Assembly (NCBI GenBank): GCA_965230605.1
Contig: CBDDLD010000004.1
Location: 2,294,001 to 2,358,000 of the forward strand
Reading direction: 5' to 3'
Source of the DNA: CBDDLD01 sp965230605
GTDB lineage: Bacteria; Bacteroidota; Bacteroidia; Flavobacteriales; Flavobacteriaceae
DNA length: 64,000 nucleotides
The position numbers were made by a program, and so were the translations under genes. Shown here piece after piece: positions 8,121 through 16,566 of the stretch. Position 1 is the stretch's first letter. Every line of letters starts with the position of its first letter. Below the pieces are notes generated by a model that worked only from the letters and a program-made list of their open reading frames with translations, made no database searches and was not told the DNA's origin.

Positions 8121-8890
8121 CGTTTCTTCTTTCGCCAGAAATAATACTTCTTTTTAAATGCTTCTTTCTTTTTAAAACTCGAAGAAAATTTTTTTGAAAA
8201 GAAATACATGCGCTCCTTTACCATGTCATGAGGTTTACTTATAAGCGTTGCATATTCATCACTTATAACATCTAGCATGTAATCTTTTGGTGATAGACGC
8301 GCAAAATTATTGAGTCGCTCATCAAGAGATAAGGTTTTAAACTCCATACGGTTTAGGTCTACCAAATAAAAATCATAACCTTCACCATTCTTTTTTATTA
8401 AAGTATTACCTGGAGAATGATCCAAAAAATGAATGCCTTTTTCATGAAGCATAAAGGTAAATTGTGTGAATTGCCTTAATATGTTATCATAGTCTTCACA
8501 TTCAGGCTCATCAATTAAACGTCTTATCGTAAAATCATAATCAAGCTGCTTGCTTATGTAATAACTGCGCCCAAAAGAAAACAATGTTTTGTATTCTAGA
8601 TAAGCTTCAGGACTTGGTGTATTTATCCCAGATTTTAGTAATCGTTGGGCGTACAAAAATGAACGTTTCGCCTTACTGTCTCTAAAATACCTATACGCAA
8701 TCTTGTTGACCAAGTTAGGAATCTTAAACGCTTTTATATTGTAAGCAGTCCCGTCTATAGTTATTATTTTTATGACATTTCGATAGCCACTACCAATTAA
8801 TTCTCCCTCATTCTCAAAATTATTTATCGCCTTTAAAAGGCTTTCTTGAGTGAGTTGAGAATTCTCATGAATACGAATAACTCTAGGCAT
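8117..8890 (-). CDS. lipopolysaccharide kinase (Kdo/WaaP, InaA) family protein
   Basis: 257 residues from the ATG at 8890. It has the protein-kinase-like fold used by Kdo/heptose kinases: IGSGYRNVIKI near residue 35 as the glycine-rich loop with AYNIKAFK as the Lys strand, the catalytic loop FLDHSPGNTLI (D and N) and LVDLNRM as the metal-binding Asp. It probably phosphorylates the inner core of lipooligosaccharide. An upstream in-frame ATG at 8953 would add 21 residues, but a -7 box at 8910-8917 lies between the two, so I favour 8890. The basic C-terminus (KKRKKKR-like) may contact the membrane. Confidence 0.85.
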   Translation of the reverse strand: MPRVIRIHENSQLTQESLLKAINNFENEGELIGSGYRNVIKIITIDGTAYNIKAFKIPNLVNKIAYRYFRDSKAKRSFLYAQRLLKSGINTPSPEAYLEYKTLFSFGRSYYISKQLDYDFTIRRLIDEPECEDYDNILRQFTQFTFMLHEKGIHFLDHSPGNTLIKKNGEGYDFYLVDLNRMEFKTLSLDERLNNFARLSPKDYMLDVISDEYATLISKPHDMVKERMYFFSKKFSSSFKKKEAFKKKYYFWRKKKR

Positions 8891-8909
8891 ATGAGGTTTG
8901 TATTTGCGG

Positions 8910-8917
8910 CAAAAATA
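8910..8917 (-). promoter_or_regulatory. -7 box (TATTTTTG) for the Kdo-kinase-like gene
   Basis: Minus-strand TATTTTTG sits 19 bases upstream of ATG 8890 and inside the extension that an ATG at 8953 would require. It therefore decides the start. Confidence 0.55.
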
Positions 8918-8964
8918 GACATTTATATGCTGCTGTTCAAATGAGCATATCATTATAAATTAAT

Positions 8965-8972
8965 TAGTTTTG
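8965..8972 (+). promoter_or_regulatory. -7 box (TAGTTTTG) for the putative rhamnosyltransferase gene
   Basis: TAGTTTTG ends 19 bases before the ATG at 8992. Confidence 0.5.
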
Positions 8973-8991
8973 TAGCATTATAAAACAAGCT

Positions 8992-9837
8992 ATGTTTAAA
9001 CACTACTTAATTACACGCTTTAATCTTAGAAACAAAAACTGGGATGTCACTAAAAATAATGAAGCGCTTTTAACAAGAGATTGGATGACACATCGCCTAT
9101 GGTTGTTTGAAAACTTTTGTCTGCCTTCAGTTACTAATCAATCAAATAAGGATTTTACATGGTTGATCTATTTTGACATTACAACAGATGATGATTTTAA
9201 AACCCAAATACATAGCTTATTAGAACCTCATACATTTATTAAATACTTTTTCGTAGAGGGAATGGAAGCCTATTACCCCTCTATCCAAGAAGCTATTAAA
9301 GACGCAAATACCGATTATATCATAACTTCTAGGATAGATAATGACGACTGTATACATAAAGATTATATAACTACTGTTCAAAAGCAATTTAACAGACAAG
9401 ATTTTGAAGCTGTTGATATTCTTAAAGGATATTCATTACAAATATCTCCCGATATAATGCTCGGTAAAAAAGAACATATTTTTAATCCATTTATCAGCCT
9501 TATTGAAAAGAATGAAAATCCAAAAACAGTATGGTATAGCGATCATAATATGTGGAAAAAGGAGTCTAGAATTATTGAAGTAAAACATACACGTTTGTGG
9601 ATGTCCATTATACATGAACGTAATAAGGTCAATGAATTTGATGGTTATGACAACGTGAGTTGGGAAAATGTAAAACAAGATTTTATTGTTTCGGAAGACA
9701 TCCAAAGAAAAGTAGATACAGAAATTATCCCCCATAAAAAATGGAGATCTCTAAGTATAAAAAATAAGCTATACGTTAACTATGTGCTTTTAAGTAAGCA
9801 GTTAAAAAAGAGTCTTGGCATTTACAAAATGAAATAG
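8992..9837 (+). CDS. putative rhamnosyltransferase family protein
   Basis: 281 residues. The opening KHYLITRFNLRN, the segment TWLIYFDITTDDDF and the SRIDNDDCIHKDYI motif (metal-binding D-N-D-D, about residues 120-133) match the Pfam family of putative rhamnosyltransferases (Rhamno_transf), a GT-A-like group. No signal peptide. It faces the leftward GT4 gene, with only 6 bases between the stops. Assignment is by motif memory; substrate unknown. Confidence 0.75.
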   Translation: MFKHYLITRFNLRNKNWDVTKNNEALLTRDWMTHRLWLFENFCLPSVTNQSNKDFTWLIYFDITTDDDFKTQIHSLLEPHTFIKYFFVEGMEAYYPSIQEAIKDANTDYIITSRIDNDDCIHKDYITTVQKQFNRQDFEAVDILKGYSLQISPDIMLGKKEHIFNPFISLIEKNENPKTVWYSDHNMWKKESRIIEVKHTRLWMSIIHERNKVNEFDGYDNVSWENVKQDFIVSEDIQRKVDTEIIPHKKWRSLSIKNKLYVNYVLLSKQLKKSLGIYKMK

Positions 9838-9843
9838 ATCGTT

Positions 9844-10959
9844 CTATTTCTTCCCATAGGTAGTTAAAACATCATCCAGTTCCTCATACATTTTTTTTGC
9901 AATCACTTCTTTAGTGTGGTTATCTACTAAAAATTGATAGCCATTCTTAATGAACTTCTCTTGCAATGCTTTGTCATTGATTAATGTGCTTACTTTAGTA
10001 GCAAAATCCTTGGCATTACCAACTTCTGCAAGAAATCCGGTTTCATTATCTATAACTAACTCTGGAATTCCACCGGCATTAGCAGCCACTACAGGCACTT
10101 TACAAGCATAGGACTCTAAGATAACGCCTCCGGCCGGTTCATTATTAGATGTAAAAAGGAACAAGTCAAATTCTGGCAAAATTTCAGGAATATCTGTTCT
10201 AAAACCTGCAAATATGATATGGTCCCTGACCCCTTTAGATTCTGCGTAGGCTTTAATCTCATCTTCCATGGTACCAGAACCTACAAGAATATAGGTAGCT
10301 TTTAAATCCGTTTTTATAAGCTCACTCACCGTATCTACCCATGTATAATGATCTTTAAATCCTGTGAATGCAGCAATGTTCCCTATGATTTTGTGATCTT
10401 CAGGAATATTAAATTCTTTATGAAGTAATCCTGTTTTTTCAGTCTTTTTAAATTTATGTATATCTGTTAATATCCCTACAATTCTAAGTCTGCTATGGTC
10501 TTTTACAGCATATTTAAGTTCATCTACAACGGGTTGAGTAATACATAAAATGCGTTTAATGCCTTTATAGTTGTACTTCCATTTTCTAAAAAAGTTAGTA
10601 TCTACACGCTTAATTAATGTTCTACATAACACTAAAGGAATTTTAAGGCCGTATAATAATGAAGATAATACAGCAATAGTATGAGATTGACTATTGTGTA
10701 TAAAGACTATATCTGCCTTATTTTTATCAGCAATTTCCTTAAGTGATTTTGCAAACTTGAGATCATATTCAGATTTAAAGTCTAATCCAATAACCTGCAT
10801 CCCTTTTTCTTTAGCTACATTGTGAACTACAGAATCCTTTGTGCAAACAATCCATTGGTCCTCTACATATCCAAAATCTCTAAATGCCTCATATAAATAG
10901 ATGATCTTCTGCTCATGACCCCTCCACCCTTTTGATGCTGTTACCTGAATTAATCTCAT
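9844..10959 (-). CDS. glycosyltransferase family 4 (group 1)
   Basis: 371 residues, a normal GT-B retaining glycosyltransferase. The N-terminal domain starts LIQVTASKGWRGHEQKI with the glycine-containing acceptor loop. The C-terminal domain has GNIAAFTGFKDH, then FLFTSNNEPAGGVILESYA with the EX7E catalytic pattern and AANAGGIPELV for nucleotide-sugar binding. It probably acts in cell-surface glycan synthesis on the cytoplasmic face. Its start codon is 3 bases from the end of the upstream ATP-grasp gene, so they form a two-gene operon read from the promoter near 11894. Confidence 0.87.
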   Translation of the reverse strand: MRLIQVTASKGWRGHEQKIIYLYEAFRDFGYVEDQWIVCTKDSVVHNVAKEKGMQVIGLDFKSEYDLKFAKSLKEIADKNKADIVFIHNSQSHTIAVLSSLLYGLKIPLVLCRTLIKRVDTNFFRKWKYNYKGIKRILCITQPVVDELKYAVKDHSRLRIVGILTDIHKFKKTEKTGLLHKEFNIPEDHKIIGNIAAFTGFKDHYTWVDTVSELIKTDLKATYILVGSGTMEDEIKAYAESKGVRDHIIFAGFRTDIPEILPEFDLFLFTSNNEPAGGVILESYACKVPVVAANAGGIPELVIDNETGFLAEVGNAKDFATKVSTLINDKALQEKFIKNGYQFLVDNHTKEVIAKKMYEELDDVLTTYGKK

Positions 10960-10962
10960 ATG

Positions 10963-11868
10963 TTATACTGTGCTATGTAAGTTTTTTTTATGTTTTGGAA
11001 GACGAATAAGATCTCCCATAATTTTGTTCAATGGCTCTACATAATTTCTAATCATACCTCCTTTATGTATGAAGGTTAGCTCGCCAAAGTACACACGATC
11101 TCCTATCTCATATAAATCTACTCTAACAAAAGTAAAACCCTTTGAAAGCTTTATGGCTATATCACGCATCTCATCAAAGGTCACTGGCTTAGGAATATCT
11201 TGTTTTAAGTGATTGTTACCAATCTTATCTGGTATTTGCTTCTCCCAATTCATATCATAGTAAGCCTCCTTGATACGGTCACCTTCATAAGTCTTAACAT
11301 GAATGTAGTGTGGCTCACCATGAAAACACATAAACTTGTAATCGATAATGTGATCACTATCTAGTTGATCTAAATATTTTTCCGCAACAATTCTTGGTGT
11401 AATACTTTTATAAATGGTCTCTTTATACTTGTCATAATAATTCGTAGACAAAAATTTCTGCAACTTCTCTTTAGCTTTAGGCCAATCTAAGCTGGACTTA
11501 TCTTTAACAATAACGTTATACCCAGAACCATGAGTCCCTTTCAGAACAAATTTTTGTGGTAAATTTTCAAAATCAATATCTTCAACCTTATCATATACAC
11601 CAATCAATTCATTGAGATATTTAGCCCCTATTGTAGACTCTATATGTTCTCTAACTTCATATTTGTCTATGTATTTCTTGTAAGACTCATCATAGTCATA
11701 GAGCTTTAACCAATGTATTTTTTCACTAAAATCAGTCGGATTTTCAAGATTTAGGGGTTTCTTGTTTTTTAAGTAATAAGTAGTTTTTAGAAACTCAACG
11801 TGTTTGTTAGCTTTGCGCTTATAATATTTAGAAAGCAATTGATAATACTTTCTTACGAAAAAATTCAT
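10963..11868 (-). CDS. TupA-like ATP-grasp protein of glycan clusters
   Basis: 301 residues. The pattern of an N-terminal basic helix, FSEKIHWLKLYD, YIDKYEVREHIE, FVLKGTHGSGYNVIV (nucleotide-binding Gly/Lys strand), IVAEKYLD, DYKFMCFHGEP and FVRVDLYEIGDRVYFGELTF matches TupA-like ATP-grasp proteins. These ligate amino acids or other carboxylates in teichuronopeptide and surface polysaccharide assembly. It is often misnamed a glycosyltransferase. The acceptor and carboxylate here are unknown. First gene of the pair with the GT4 enzyme. Confidence 0.82.
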   Translation of the reverse strand: MNFFVRKYYQLLSKYYKRKANKHVEFLKTTYYLKNKKPLNLENPTDFSEKIHWLKLYDYDESYKKYIDKYEVREHIESTIGAKYLNELIGVYDKVEDIDFENLPQKFVLKGTHGSGYNVIVKDKSSLDWPKAKEKLQKFLSTNYYDKYKETIYKSITPRIVAEKYLDQLDSDHIIDYKFMCFHGEPHYIHVKTYEGDRIKEAYYDMNWEKQIPDKIGNNHLKQDIPKPVTFDEMRDIAIKLSKGFTFVRVDLYEIGDRVYFGELTFIHKGGMIRNYVEPLNKIMGDLIRLPKHKKNLHSTV

Positions 11869-11893
11869 AAAAATAGTTGATGGTTATTGACTG

Positions 11894-11901
11894 CAAAAGT
11901 A
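11894..11901 (-). promoter_or_regulatory. -7 box (TACTTTTG) for the ATP-grasp/GT4 operon
   Basis: Minus-strand TACTTTTG, 25 bases upstream of ATG 11868. A TTG lies 16 bases further upstream on that strand. It is 4 bases from the oppositely directed box of the next gene. Confidence 0.55.
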
Positions 11902-11905
11902 TAAA

Positions 11906-11913
11906 TATCTTTG
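11906..11913 (+). promoter_or_regulatory. -7 box (TATCTTTG) for the threonylcarbamoyl-AMP synthase gene
   Basis: TATCTTTG, 17 bases before the ATG at 11931, with a TTG 16 bases upstream. It forms a back-to-back pair with 11894-11901. Confidence 0.55.
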
Positions 11914-11930
11914 TAACCAATATTTAAATC

Positions 11931-12497
11931 ATGAAAGATATAAAAGCAACCTTAAATGAAGCACTAAATACATTGAAGCTTGGAGGCACTATTGTTTATC
12001 CTACAGACACTGTATATGGTATAGGTTGCGATGCCACAAACTACGATGCTGTATCTAAGATTTATAACATAAAGCAACGCGAAGAAAGTAAGGCCTTAAT
12101 CTGTTTGGTCAGTGACTTTAGGATGCTTAAAGAGTATGTCTCTTTTATTCCTAAAGCCGCTTACGATATCTTAAAATATGCTAATAGGCCCACTACGATT
12201 ATATATGACAAACCAAAGCATGTTGCAGAGAATCTTATAGCCGATGATAATACACTTGCTATTAGAATTATCAGTAAAGGGTTTGCCCATGAATTAATAA
12301 AACTATTAAAGAAACCCATCGTTTCAACATCGGCCAATATTAGCGGTCAACCTACTCCAAAAGCTTTTAAAGAAATTCACTCAGACATTTTAAAAGAAGT
12401 AGACTATGTGGTACCTTTGCAAAACGAAAAAAAGAATGCAAAACCATCATCAATTATAAAGTTGAGCAACGATGGCATAGTAAAAATTATTCGATGA
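11931..12497 (+). CDS. tsaC: L-threonylcarbamoyladenylate synthase (TsaC/Sua5/YrdC)
   Basis: 188 residues, the short TsaC form without a Sua5 C-terminal domain. It makes threonylcarbamoyl-AMP from Thr, bicarbonate and ATP for the t6A37 modification of ANN-decoding tRNAs. Visible motifs are GGTIVYPTDTVYGIGCDA, the KxR-type substrate loop IKQREESKAL (family consensus K-R...K-P/A-L) and STSANISGQ near residue 135. Cytoplasmic. The downstream neighbour is also a tRNA enzyme, 49 bases away in the same direction, so shared transcription is likely. Confidence 0.93.
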   Translation: MKDIKATLNEALNTLKLGGTIVYPTDTVYGIGCDATNYDAVSKIYNIKQREESKALICLVSDFRMLKEYVSFIPKAAYDILKYANRPTTIIYDKPKHVAENLIADDNTLAIRIISKGFAHELIKLLKKPIVSTSANISGQPTPKAFKEIHSDILKEVDYVVPLQNEKKNAKPSSIIKLSNDGIVKIIR

Positions 12498-12546
12498 ATA
12501 AATTGCTTTTCGAGGTTTAGTCATTTTGAGCTTTGAAAACGTCCAG

Positions 12547-13962
12547 ATGAATTACAAAGACGCTTTACAACATACTATTTTTAATACCATATCTAAAGCA
12601 GCAGAAACACTACAATTAGACAGTTATGTTATTGGTGGTTATGTCAGAGACTTTATACTACAGCGTGAAAATAAGAAAGATATAGATATCGTAGCTGTAG
12701 GAAGTGGTATTGCCCTAGCTAAAGAAGTTGCTAAACTTTTGCCCGAGCAACCTAAAGTACAGGTTTTTAAAACGTATGGTACTGCGATGTTACGTCATGG
12801 TGATATTGAAATAGAGTTTGTAGGCGCACGTAAGGAATCTTATACCGAAAATAGCAGAAATCCAATTGTAGATGTTGGTACACTTGAAGATGACCAAAAC
12901 AGAAGGGATTTTACAATTAATGCATTGGCCATAAGCTTAAATAAGACTACATATGGTCAACTGTTAGACCCATTTGGAGGCGTTTCGGACCTTCAAATAA
13001 AAATCATAAAGACACCTTTGGACCCTGACATTACCTATAGTGATGACCCACTAAGAATGTTAAGAGCTATACGATTTGCAACTCAGTTAAATTTTGAAAT
13101 AGAAAAAAAATCACTTGATGCCATTTCAAAAAATAAAGAACGAATTAAAATCATTACCAAAGAGCGAATTACGACAGAACTCCATAAAATTCTTGAAACT
13201 GATCAGCCGTCGATAGGTTTTCTTTTACTGGAAAAAACCGGACTCCTAGAGTATATTTTACCAGAGCTTCAAGCACTTAAAGGAATAGAAGAAGTTGAAG
13301 GGCAGCGTCATAAAGACAATTTTTACCATACGCTCGAAGTCGTAGATAACATATGTAAGCACACCGATAATTTATGGTTACGTTGGGCAGCACTTTTACA
13401 CGATATTGGAAAAGCACCAACAAAAAAATTCAATAAAAGTATTGGATGGACATTTCATGGACATGAATTTGAAGGCTCTAAAATGGTGTATCATTTATTT
13501 AAGCGCATGAGAATGCCTTTAAATGATAAAATGAAATATGTTCAGAAGTTAGTTCTTATGAGTTCTAGGCCTATTGTATTATCTCAAGATAATGTTACCG
13601 ATTCTGCCGTGCGACGTTTAGTATTTGATGCTGGTGATAATGTAGAAGATCTTATGACACTATGTGAGGCAGACATCACTACAAAGAATCCTAAGAAGTT
13701 TAAAAAGTATCATAACAATTTTCAAGTTGTAAGACGAAAGATTGTAGAAGTTGAAGAACGCGATCATATAAGAAATTTTCAACCACCTGTATCTGGTGAA
13801 GAAATTATGGAAACCTTCAATCTAAAACCATCAAAAGAGATTGGCATTATAAAAGAACGTATAAAAGAAGCCATACTGGAAGGTATTATACCCAATGAAA
13901 GAGAAGCTGCATACCAATTAATGCTAGATGAAGGCGAAAAACTAGGTTTGAAAAAAAAGTGA
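12547..13962 (+). CDS. cca: CCA tRNA nucleotidyltransferase with HD domain
   Basis: 471 residues from the ATG at 12547. Class II nucleotidyltransferase head: VIGGYVRDFIL, then the catalytic DIDIVAVG, RRDFTINALA (the R-R-D motif) and DPLRMLRAIRFA (NTP selection region). An HD phosphohydrolase domain follows in the C-terminal half (RHKDNFYHTLEVVDNI, LLHDIGKAPT). It adds or repairs the 3' CCA of tRNAs; the HD part may give phosphatase activity. A TTG at 12526 could extend it by 7 codons, but the ATG fits the family start better. Only 1 base separates its stop from the ctaA start. Confidence 0.9.
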   Translation: MNYKDALQHTIFNTISKAAETLQLDSYVIGGYVRDFILQRENKKDIDIVAVGSGIALAKEVAKLLPEQPKVQVFKTYGTAMLRHGDIEIEFVGARKESYTENSRNPIVDVGTLEDDQNRRDFTINALAISLNKTTYGQLLDPFGGVSDLQIKIIKTPLDPDITYSDDPLRMLRAIRFATQLNFEIEKKSLDAISKNKERIKIITKERITTELHKILETDQPSIGFLLLEKTGLLEYILPELQALKGIEEVEGQRHKDNFYHTLEVVDNICKHTDNLWLRWAALLHDIGKAPTKKFNKSIGWTFHGHEFEGSKMVYHLFKRMRMPLNDKMKYVQKLVLMSSRPIVLSQDNVTDSAVRRLVFDAGDNVEDLMTLCEADITTKNPKKFKKYHNNFQVVRRKIVEVEERDHIRNFQPPVSGEEIMETFNLKPSKEIGIIKERIKEAILEGIIPNEREAAYQLMLDEGEKLGLKKK

Positions 13963-13963
13963 A

Positions 13964-14980
13964 ATGAAAAAGGATAATAAAAAAGTTGTATACTGGTTAT
14001 TACTTGGCTGTGTATTAATTTTTATCATGGTAGTCGTAGGAGGCATTACACGGTTAACACATTCAGGGTTATCAATGTCGAATTACAAATTAATTTCAGG
14101 AACTATTCCACCAATGAATGAAGCCGAGTGGAACGAAGCCTTTGATCTGTATAAACAATATCCCGAATATCAAAAACTCAACTATAATTTCACACTTCAA
14201 GATTTTAAAGATATTTACTTTTGGGAATGGCTACACCGTGTTATTGGTAGGCTTATTGGAATCGTATTTATAATTCCTTTTCTCTACTTCTTAATACGAA
14301 AGCAGTTAAGTAAACCTACTATAAAAAAAGCTTTAATACTCTTAGCTTTGGGAGCTTTCCAAGGTTTTCTGGGATGGTATATGGTAAAAAGTGGGTTAGT
14401 CGACAGACCAGACGTAAGCCACTATAGGTTAGCAGCACATTTAACTACAGCATTTATAACATTTGCTTATACGTTTTGGGTAGCTCTGGATCTCATCTAT
14501 CCTAATAAAAAAGAGGTTAATAAAAAACTTAGACGATTAATAAGAATTGGGTTAACTATTGTATTGATACAGATCATTTATGGGGCTTTTGTTGCAGGTT
14601 TAGATGCCGGATTTATTCATAATCACTGGCCAATGATGAGTGAAGGTAAGTTTATACATGAGACTGTTTATATAGAAAAAAATCCAACCTACTTAAATTT
14701 TATTGAAGGAAAAAGCGGGGTACAATTTGTACACAGAACATTAGCATATATTGTAGTAATTATCGTCCTTACCATATGGTGGAATGCCAAGAAGGCAACC
14801 TTAACTAAATTACAAAACTATGGAGTAAATAGTATCGTAATTGTAGTGACATTACAATTCTTACTAGGTGTATTAACTTTAGTTTTAGGCGTACCGGTGT
14901 GGTTAGGCGTATTACATCAAGTTGGCGCATTCTTTCTACTGAGTGCAATGGTATATACCCTACATAGGTTCAGTAAATAA
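13964..14980 (+). CDS. ctaA: heme A synthase (CtaA/COX15 family)
   Basis: 338 residues with about eight membrane helices. It oxidises the C8 methyl group of heme O to make heme A for cytochrome oxidase in the inner membrane. Diagnostic segments are VVVGGITRLTHSGLSM in the first helix region, FWEWLHRVIGRLIG with a heme-ligand His, YGAFVAGLDAGFIHNHWP, VQFVHRTLAYIVV and GVLHQVGAFFLL. These match the COX15/CtaA fold with paired His residues. It follows the CCA enzyme with 1 base between, so transcription is coupled although the functions differ. Confidence 0.93.
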   Translation: MKKDNKKVVYWLLLGCVLIFIMVVVGGITRLTHSGLSMSNYKLISGTIPPMNEAEWNEAFDLYKQYPEYQKLNYNFTLQDFKDIYFWEWLHRVIGRLIGIVFIIPFLYFLIRKQLSKPTIKKALILLALGAFQGFLGWYMVKSGLVDRPDVSHYRLAAHLTTAFITFAYTFWVALDLIYPNKKEVNKKLRRLIRIGLTIVLIQIIYGAFVAGLDAGFIHNHWPMMSEGKFIHETVYIEKNPTYLNFIEGKSGVQFVHRTLAYIVVIIVLTIWWNAKKATLTKLQNYGVNSIVIVVTLQFLLGVLTLVLGVPVWLGVLHQVGAFFLLSAMVYTLHRFSK

Positions 14981-15003
14981 TTAAAAAACAATAACTTTAC
15001 TAA

Positions 15004-15519
15004 ATGATATACAGATTTAGAGTCATTTTAGATAACGATACCGAGGACGATATTTTTAGAGATCTCGAAATAAGAGAGACCGATACTATGGAAGATCTCC
15101 ATAATATTATTACTCAATCTTTTGGATTCAATGGCCTTGAAATGGCATCGTTTTATATAAGCAATGAGCAGTGGAATCAAGGCGAAGAAATATCCATGTT
15201 TGATGTCAGCGAGGAGACTAACACTGTGAGATTAATGAACGAAACCAAGATTAATGATGTCGTTCATGAAGCACAGACGCGTCTCATTTACATATACGAT
15301 TTCTTAAACATGTGGACATTTTATGTAGAGCTGGCAGAAATTGTTGAAGAAGCAGAAGGTAATGATTACCCTAACCTCATGTTTGTACATGGTCAAATTC
15401 CAGATGAAGCACCTGAAAAATCATTTGAAGCAGAAGATACAGATTCGTTTGATGAATTTGAAGATGATATGGATATTGATGATTATGATAATCTCGACTT
15501 TGATGAGAATTGGAACTAA
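15004..15519 (+). CDS. pRiA4b ORF-3 / IS1096 TnpR-like family protein, acidic tail
   Basis: 171 residues. The core (YRFRVILDNDTEDDIFRDLE, then LHNIITQSFGFNGLEMASFY and YIYDFLNMWTFYVEL) matches the 'plasmid pRiA4b ORF-3' fold, a beta-rich domain of unknown function common in chromosomes. The last ~40 residues are very acidic (runs of D/E with FEDDMDIDDYDNLDFDE), so the protein is strongly negative. No catalytic motif, signal peptide or membrane helix. The family name refers to a plasmid and an IS passenger gene, but nothing here suggests mobility. A strong terminator follows immediately. Confidence 0.82.
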   Translation: MIYRFRVILDNDTEDDIFRDLEIRETDTMEDLHNIITQSFGFNGLEMASFYISNEQWNQGEEISMFDVSEETNTVRLMNETKINDVVHEAQTRLIYIYDFLNMWTFYVELAEIVEEAEGNDYPNLMFVHGQIPDEAPEKSFEAEDTDSFDEFEDDMDIDDYDNLDFDENWN

Positions 15520-15525
15520 AGCAAT

Positions 15526-15560
15526 AAGCATTCTAAATACAGAATGCTTTTTTATTTTTA
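15526..15560 (+). terminator. intrinsic terminator
   Basis: A 9-bp perfect stem (15526-15534 with 15541-15549, loop of 6) followed by a T-rich tail (TTTTATTTTT), 7 bases after the stop codon. Probably ends the cca-ctaA transcript group. Confidence 0.85.
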
Positions 15561-15620
15561 TAACTGTAACAAATAAAAAAGATAGTCGTCTTACCTACAT
15601 AACCAATCAATCAATTAATC

Positions 15621-16517
15621 TTGGATACGATTTTAACAATCAATAACCTTACTAAAAAGTTTGGTTACTTAACTGCAGTAAAAGATTTAAGTTTTTCAAT
15701 AAACAAAGGTAATGTCTATGGCATTTTAGGCCCCAATGGTAGTGGTAAATCCACCACCTTAGGTATTGTTCTAAATGTAGTCAATGGGACTAGTGGTGAC
15801 TTTCACTGGTTTGACGGAAGTATATCTACGCATGATGCTTTAAAGAAAGTTGGCGCTATTATAGAACGCCCAAACTTCTACCCATACATGACCGCTGAAC
15901 AAAACTTAAAATTAGTCTGTAAAATTAAAGGTGTAGACTTCAGTAACATTGAAGAAAAATTAAAAGTTGTAGGGCTTTATGAGCGTAGAAACAGTAAATT
16001 CAAGACCTATTCTTTAGGGATGAAGCAGCGTTTAGCTATAGCATCTGCATTACTCAATGATCCGGAGATACTTATTCTAGACGAGCCAACAAACGGATTA
16101 GATCCACAAGGGATACATCAAATTCGTCAAATTATCAAGAAAATTGCTAATAACGGTACTACAATACTATTAGCCTCTCACTTACTCGATGAAGTAGAAA
16201 AAGTATGTTCACATGTAGTAGTACTTCGTAAAGGCGAAAAACTATATTCGGGACGTGTTGATGAAATGATTAGCAGTCATGGATTTTTTGAACTCAAGAC
16301 CGATAAACAAACTGAACTTGTTTCCATGCTAAAAAAGAATAGCAATTTTGGTAATATAAAAGTTGAGGATGATCTTATCACGGCATTTTTAAATACGCCA
16401 ATGGAAGCTTCTGAGTTTAATAAAGAAATGTTTGACAAAGGAATTCTATTATCTCATTTGGTAAAACGTAAAGAAAGTCTAGAAGAGCAGTTCTTACAAC
16501 TTACCGACGACCAATAA
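15621..16517 (+). CDS. ABC transporter ATP-binding protein
   Basis: 298 residues. Walker A GPNGSGKST (about 38-46), Q-loop region IERPNFYPYMTAEQN, signature YSLGMKQRLA, Walker B LILDEPTNGLD and H-loop LLASHLLDEVEK. It belongs to the ABC-2 type (CcmA/NatA/GldA-like) exporter ATPases. The start is a TTG at 15621 giving MDTILTINN; no ATG exists until well past the Walker A motif, so the TTG is needed to keep the domain whole. The permease follows 49 bases downstream. The substrate cannot be told. Confidence 0.9.
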   Translation: MDTILTINNLTKKFGYLTAVKDLSFSINKGNVYGILGPNGSGKSTTLGIVLNVVNGTSGDFHWFDGSISTHDALKKVGAIIERPNFYPYMTAEQNLKLVCKIKGVDFSNIEEKLKVVGLYERRNSKFKTYSLGMKQRLAIASALLNDPEILILDEPTNGLDPQGIHQIRQIIKKIANNGTTILLASHLLDEVEKVCSHVVVLRKGEKLYSGRVDEMISSHGFFELKTDKQTELVSMLKKNSNFGNIKVEDDLITAFLNTPMEASEFNKEMFDKGILLSHLVKRKESLEEQFLQLTDDQ

Positions 16518-16566
16518 TCAATCAAAAAACTGATTCTATAACTAGGATTCACAAAAACCAATCACA

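Noticed and set aside
12526..12546. TTG start at 12526 for the CCA-adding enzyme
   Set aside because: ATG at 12547 is the better start; the extra seven residues have no family support.
15004..15519. Mobile-element gene, because of the family name (plasmid pRiA4b/IS1096)
   Set aside because: No transposase, terminal inverted repeats or target duplication around it; it sits in an ordinary gene set.
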